Shown piece by piece: positions 61,533 through 64,000 of a DNA stretch of 64,000 nucleotides. The stretch is taken from assembly GCF_014656295.1 (NCBI RefSeq), contig NZ_BNCD01000004.1:310001-374000 (forward strand), given 5' to 3'. The position numbers and the translations under genes were made by a program. The notes below the pieces were generated by a model. It was not told the origin of the DNA, searched no databases, and worked only from the letters and a program-made list of their open reading frames with translations. Position 1 is the first letter of the stretch; the number at the start of each line of letters is the position of its first letter. The DNA comes from Streptomyces sulfonofaciens. GTDB lineage: Bacteria > Actinomycetota > Actinomycetes > Streptomycetales > Streptomycetaceae.

Positions 61533-61964
61533 GTGGCTGCCCGTAACACGGCCCGCAAGCGTGCCTTCCAGATCCTGTTCGAGGGCGACCACCGCGGCGT
61601 CGACGTCCTCACGGTCCTCGCGGACTGGATCAGGCACGCCCGGACCGACAACCGGCAGCCGCCGGTCAGCGAGTACACCATGCAGCTCGTGGAGGGCTAC
61701 GCCGAGCGGGCGAAGCGCATCGACGAGCTGCTGACCCAGTACGCGGTGGGCTGGACGCTGGATCGGATGCCGGTCGTCGACCGCAACCTCCTGCGCCTTG
61801 GCGCATACGAACTCATCTGGGTCGACGAGACCCCCGACGCGGTCGTGCTCGACGAGGCCGTCCAGCTCGCCAAGGAGTTCTCCACGGAGGAGTCCCCGGC
61901 GTTCGTAAATGGCCTTCTCGGCCGACTCAAGGACCTCAAGCCGAGCCTGCGCCGCGAGGACTGA
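61533..61964 (+). CDS. nusB: transcription antitermination protein NusB
   Basis: A 143-residue, all-helical RNA-binding protein that, with NusE (S10), binds boxA of rRNA leaders. The Arg-rich N-terminus (R-N-T-A-R-K-R-A-F-Q-I-L-F-E) and the C-terminal F-V-N-G-L-L-G-R-L are family hallmarks. It is only 2 bp behind efp and has no strong ribosome site of its own, so it is probably coupled. A bidirectional hairpin ends the operon. Confidence 0.95.
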   Translation: MAARNTARKRAFQILFEGDHRGVDVLTVLADWIRHARTDNRQPPVSEYTMQLVEGYAERAKRIDELLTQYAVGWTLDRMPVVDRNLLRLGAYELIWVDETPDAVVLDEAVQLAKEFSTEESPAFVNGLLGRLKDLKPSLRRED

Positions 61965-62024
61965 GCGGAAGCGCACCCGTGTGCGCCCGCCGGGCTGCAC
62001 GGCGCAGCCGTACAGAGCACGCCG

Positions 62025-62055
62025 AGGGCGGGCCCATCTCGGATGGGCCCGCCCT
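62025..62055. terminator. bidirectional terminator between nusB and bldD
   Basis: A perfect 13-bp stem (62026-62038 with 62042-62054, plus an outer A-T pair) and TCG loop between convergent genes. Confidence 0.75.
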
Positions 62056-62088
62056 TCGACGTGACGTTTCTCCCCGCTTTCGGGTGGT

Positions 62089-62589
62089 TCAGCTCTCCTC
62101 GTGGGCCACGGCGCGGCGCGCGTCCGCGTCGAGGACACCCCAGTTGATCAGTTGCTCCGTGAGTACGGACGGCGACTGATCGTAGATGACCGCAAGAGTG
62201 CGCAGGTCGTCCTGGCGGATCGACAGCACCTTGCCGTTGTAGTCGCCCCGCTGGGACTGGATGGTCGCGGCATAGCGCTGCAACGGGCCCGCCTTCTCGG
62301 CAGGGACGTGGGCGAGGCGCTCCAGGTCCAGGACGAGCTTCGGCGGCGGCTCGGCGGCTCCACCGGGCGTGGTGCCCGGCAGCAGCTCCTGCACCGGCAC
62401 GCCGTAGAAGTCCGCCAGCTCGGCCAGACGCTGCACGGTCACGGCGCGGTCGCCGCGCTCGTACGACCCCACCACGACCGCCTTCCAGCGTCCCTGGGAC
62501 TTCTCTTCCACGCCGTGGAGGGAAAGGCCCTGCTGGGTGCGGATGGCCCGGAGCTTGGCTCCGAGCTGTTTGGCGTATTCGCTGGACAT
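62089..62589 (-). CDS. bldD: developmental master repressor BldD
   Basis: A 166-residue regulator. The N-terminal helix-turn-helix (about 7-70) has Q-L-G-A-K-L-R-A-I-R-T-Q-Q-G-L-S-L and Y-E-R-G-D-R-A-V-T-V. The C-terminal domain holds the cyclic-di-GMP signature R-G-D (114-116) - 8 residues - R-Q-D-D (125-128), at the same positions as in S. coelicolor. Bound to a c-di-GMP tetramer, BldD dimerises and represses sporulation genes during vegetative growth. Its own promoter carries two BldD boxes. It is convergent with nusB and divergent from pyrR. Confidence 0.98.
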   Translation of the reverse strand: MSSEYAKQLGAKLRAIRTQQGLSLHGVEEKSQGRWKAVVVGSYERGDRAVTVQRLAELADFYGVPVQELLPGTTPGGAAEPPPKLVLDLERLAHVPAEKAGPLQRYAATIQSQRGDYNGKVLSIRQDDLRTLAVIYDQSPSVLTEQLINWGVLDADARRAVAHEES

Positions 62590-62612
62590 ATGGCTCCCCG
62601 GACGAAGACTGG

Positions 62613-62640
62613 TGACTCACTGTGAGGTTACGCAGCGTTA
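62613..62640 (-). promoter_or_regulatory. two adjacent BldD boxes in the bldD promoter
   Basis: TTACGCAGCGTTA (62628-62640) is a perfect match to the BldD consensus T-N-A-C-N-C-W-G-N-G-T-N-A. TGACTCACTGTGA (62613-62625) matches with one mismatch. Their centres are 15 bp apart. The first covers the -10 hexamer and the second the expected transcription start, as needed for autorepression. Confidence 0.85.
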
Positions 62641-62654
62641 CGGGGGTCCGTCAA
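62625..62654 (-). promoter_or_regulatory. bldD promoter
   Basis: On the minus strand TTGACG (62649-62654) and TAACCT (62625-62630) are 18 bp apart; transcription would begin near 62618, about 29 nt before the bldD ATG. Confidence 0.7.
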
Positions 62655-62994
62655 GCCGAACCGGGATCGGCTGTCCTCGGCGAGGAGGCTGCCGCGCGTC
62701 CCCCGCGAGGGGCACCGCAGGGCCGCGAGGAACCGTGCGACCAGCCACGACGAGCCCCGCCGCGCCCCCGGCGGGCCGGGCGAGGAAGCATCGTTTTCCG
62801 GCCATGGGCCGGTGGGCCCGGGCGCGCACGGCTCCCGCTCCCGCTGCCCGGGAGGGGGCTCCACTGCCGGGAACGGGCCGCCCGGCGCGCAGCCGCACCC
62901 CCTCCGCGCCGCCGCACCGGCCGCTGTGAGCGGCCTCACGTGGGACGGGGGGCCGGGGGAGTGAGGGCGGCTGATAGCGTGGTGGCGAAAGATC
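62655..62994. other. intergenic region between bldD and pyrR
   Basis: No gene is seen. GATAGCG at about 62972-62978 is a weak -10 candidate for pyrR, giving a short leader that contains the PyrR element. Confidence 0.4.
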
Positions 62995-63036
62995 GACGTC
63001 CTTTAATGTCCGTCCCGTGAGGCGGAGAAGGAGGTC
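62995..63036 (+). promoter_or_regulatory. PyrR-binding RNA hairpin that pairs the Shine-Dalgarno
   Basis: The leader folds into a lower stem 62995-63003 with 63028-63036 (one G-G mismatch), a 5/1-nt internal loop, an upper stem TCCG/CGGA (63009-63012 with 63023-63026) and a 10-nt loop TCCCGTGAGG. This matches the UCCnGnGAGG loop of PyrR-binding RNAs. AAGGAGG (63028-63034), the pyrR ribosome site, is inside the lower stem, so bound PyrR would block translation. Confidence 0.8.
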
Positions 63037-63044
63037 CGTTTCGT

Positions 63045-63635
63045 ATGGACGCACACGCATCCCCTCTACCGCGGCCCGTTCTCGAGGGCCCCGACATCGC
63101 GCGGATGCTCACCCGCATCGCCCACGAGATCGTTGAGCGCGCCAAGGGCGCCGACGACGTGGTACTCCTCGGCATCCCGACCCGCGGGGTCTTCCTCGCC
63201 CAGCGGGTGGCCGCCAAGCTGGAGGAGATCACCGGCCGCAAGGTGCCGGTCGGCTCGCTCGACATCACGATGTACCGCGACGACCTGCGCATGCGCCCGC
63301 CGCGCGCGCTGGCCCGCACCGACATTCCCGCCGACGGCATCGACGGCCGCCTCGTCGTCCTGGTCGACGACGTGCTCTTCTCCGGGCGCACCATCCGCGC
63401 CGCGCTCGACTCCCTCAACGACATCGGCCGCCCGCGCGCCGTCCAGCTCGCCGTCCTCGTCGACCGAGGCCACCGCGAGCTGCCCATCCGCGCGGACTAC
63501 GTCGGCAAGAACCTCCCCACGTCGCTGCGGGAGACGGTCAGAGTGCAGCTCGCCGAGGAGGACGGCCGGGACGCCGTGCTGCTCGGAGTGCTCGGCGCCG
63601 ACCCCGCACCGTCCCCCGCCGCGGGCCCCCAGTAG
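63045..63635 (+). CDS. pyrR: pyrimidine operon RNA-binding regulator PyrR
   Basis: A 196-residue protein of the phosphoribosyltransferase fold. The PRPP loop is [14 protein letters not shown] (104-117), and G-I-P-T-R-G-V (43-49) is typical. With UMP bound it grips a leader RNA hairpin and lowers expression of the pyr genes; many also have weak uracil phosphoribosyltransferase activity. The ATG has AAGGAGG 10 nt upstream, which lies in the hairpin described above. pyrB follows after 157 bp. Confidence 0.96.
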   Translation: MDAHASPLPRPVLEGPDIARMLTRIAHEIVERAKGADDVVLLGIPTRGVFLAQRVAAKLEEITGRKVPVGSLDITMYRDDLRMRPPRALARTDIPADGIDGRLVVLVDDVLFSGRTIRAALDSLNDIGRPRAVQLAVLVDRGHRELPIRADYVGKNLPTSLRETVRVQLAEEDGRDAVLLGVLGADPAPSPAAGPQ

Positions 63636-63792
63636 CCCCGCACCCATCCCGGCCGGCGCCCCCGTGCGCGCCCCGCGCCGCGCGCACGCACCTGCCGGCC
63701 GGCCGCCGGGCGGCAGGCATGCCCGCACACCGCCCCCGACCGAGAGCGCCCCGCGCTCGCCCGCCGCATACGGAGCCTACGGAGCCTGAACG

Positions 63793-64000
63793 ATGCAGCG
63801 TCATCTCATCTCGGCCGCCGACCTCACCCGCGACGACGCCGTCCTCGTCCTCGACACCGCCGAGGAGATGTCCCGGGTGGCCGACCGTCCGATCAAGAAG
63901 CTGCCGACCCTGCGCGGCCGCACCGTGGTCAACCTCTTCTTCGAGGACTCGACCCGCACCCGGATCTCCTTCGAGGCCGCGGAGAAGCGGCTGTCCGCGG
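63793..64000 (+). CDS. pyrB: aspartate carbamoyltransferase catalytic subunit (start only)
   Basis: The first 69 codons, cut by the window end. The carbamoyl phosphate motif S-T-R-T-R is at 53-57 within [15 protein letters not shown], the family signature. It joins carbamoyl phosphate and aspartate, the first committed pyrimidine step. GGAG is about 9 nt before the ATG. As the second gene of the pyr operon it should share PyrR control. Confidence 0.95.
   Translation, partial: MQRHLISAADLTRDDAVLVLDTAEEMSRVADRPIKKLPTLRGRTVVNLFFEDSTRTRISFEAAEKRLSA

Overview
The window has the hallmarks of a Streptomyces chromosome core. G+C is very high (third codon positions almost all G or C), GTG starts are frequent and there are a few TTG starts. 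It carries two developmental genes typical of that genus (ssgB and bldD), and the overall order thrS - HIT - PIM lipid genes - pdxST - ruvCAB - secDF - apt - relA - hisS - rpsD - alaS - mltG - aro genes - efp - nusB - bldD - pyrR - pyrB matches what I know of the S. coelicolor core. The species cannot be fixed from sequence alone. No insertion sequence, phage or CRISPR array was seen.

Layout. 0-2.2 kb: a small membrane protein, an APH-like phosphotransferase and a zinc-ribbon protein. 2.3-2.9 kb: a minus-strand tRNA operon (Gly, Cys, Val, Val, Val) with promoter and terminator. 3-8.2 kb: a pabB/pabC pair, a tandem GNAT enzyme, a DsbA-like protein, a small membrane protein, a 24-bp tandem repeat and an overlooked 50-codon membrane peptide gene with a TTA codon. 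8.4-13.1 kb: a CGNR regulator, the sporulation gene ssgB, a membrane protein, and two near-identical tRNA-Val(CAC) genes that bracket a frameshifted membrane-protein remnant and an SRPBCC protein. 13.3-20 kb: an exonuclease, thrS, a HIT protein, a hexanucleotide repeat and a large membrane protein. 20.4-26.8 kb: an EF-G paralogue and the phosphatidylinositol mannoside module (PIP synthase, acyltransferase, mannosyltransferase). 27.2-32.3 kb: pdxS, pdxT, yebC, then ruvC-ruvA-(small ORF)-ruvB. 32.5-39.6 kb: yajC-secD-secF-apt-relA, linking protein export, purine salvage and ppGpp metabolism. 39.8-46.5 kb: a DUF349 protein, a cyclophilin, an MBL hydrolase, hisS, VKOR and rarA. 47-54.2 kb: rpsD, two small membrane-associated proteins, alaS, ruvX and mltG. 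54.2-58 kb: aroE-aroC-aroK-aroB, four steps of the shikimate pathway, with aroC, aroK and aroB overlapping. 58.2-64 kb: a proline-rich P-loop protein, an M24-fold peptidase, efp, nusB, bldD (minus), pyrR and the start of pyrB.

Regulation visible in the sequence. bldD has two adjacent BldD boxes over its own -10 region. The pyrR leader folds into a PyrR-binding hairpin that pairs the Shine-Dalgarno sequence. Several genes (for example at 3013, 5113, 10070, 17104, 45179 and 59807) have a -10 hexamer 6-7 nt before the start codon, the geometry of leaderless transcripts. Many operon ends carry strong hairpins. All assignments come from reading motifs and family resemblance; no search was run.
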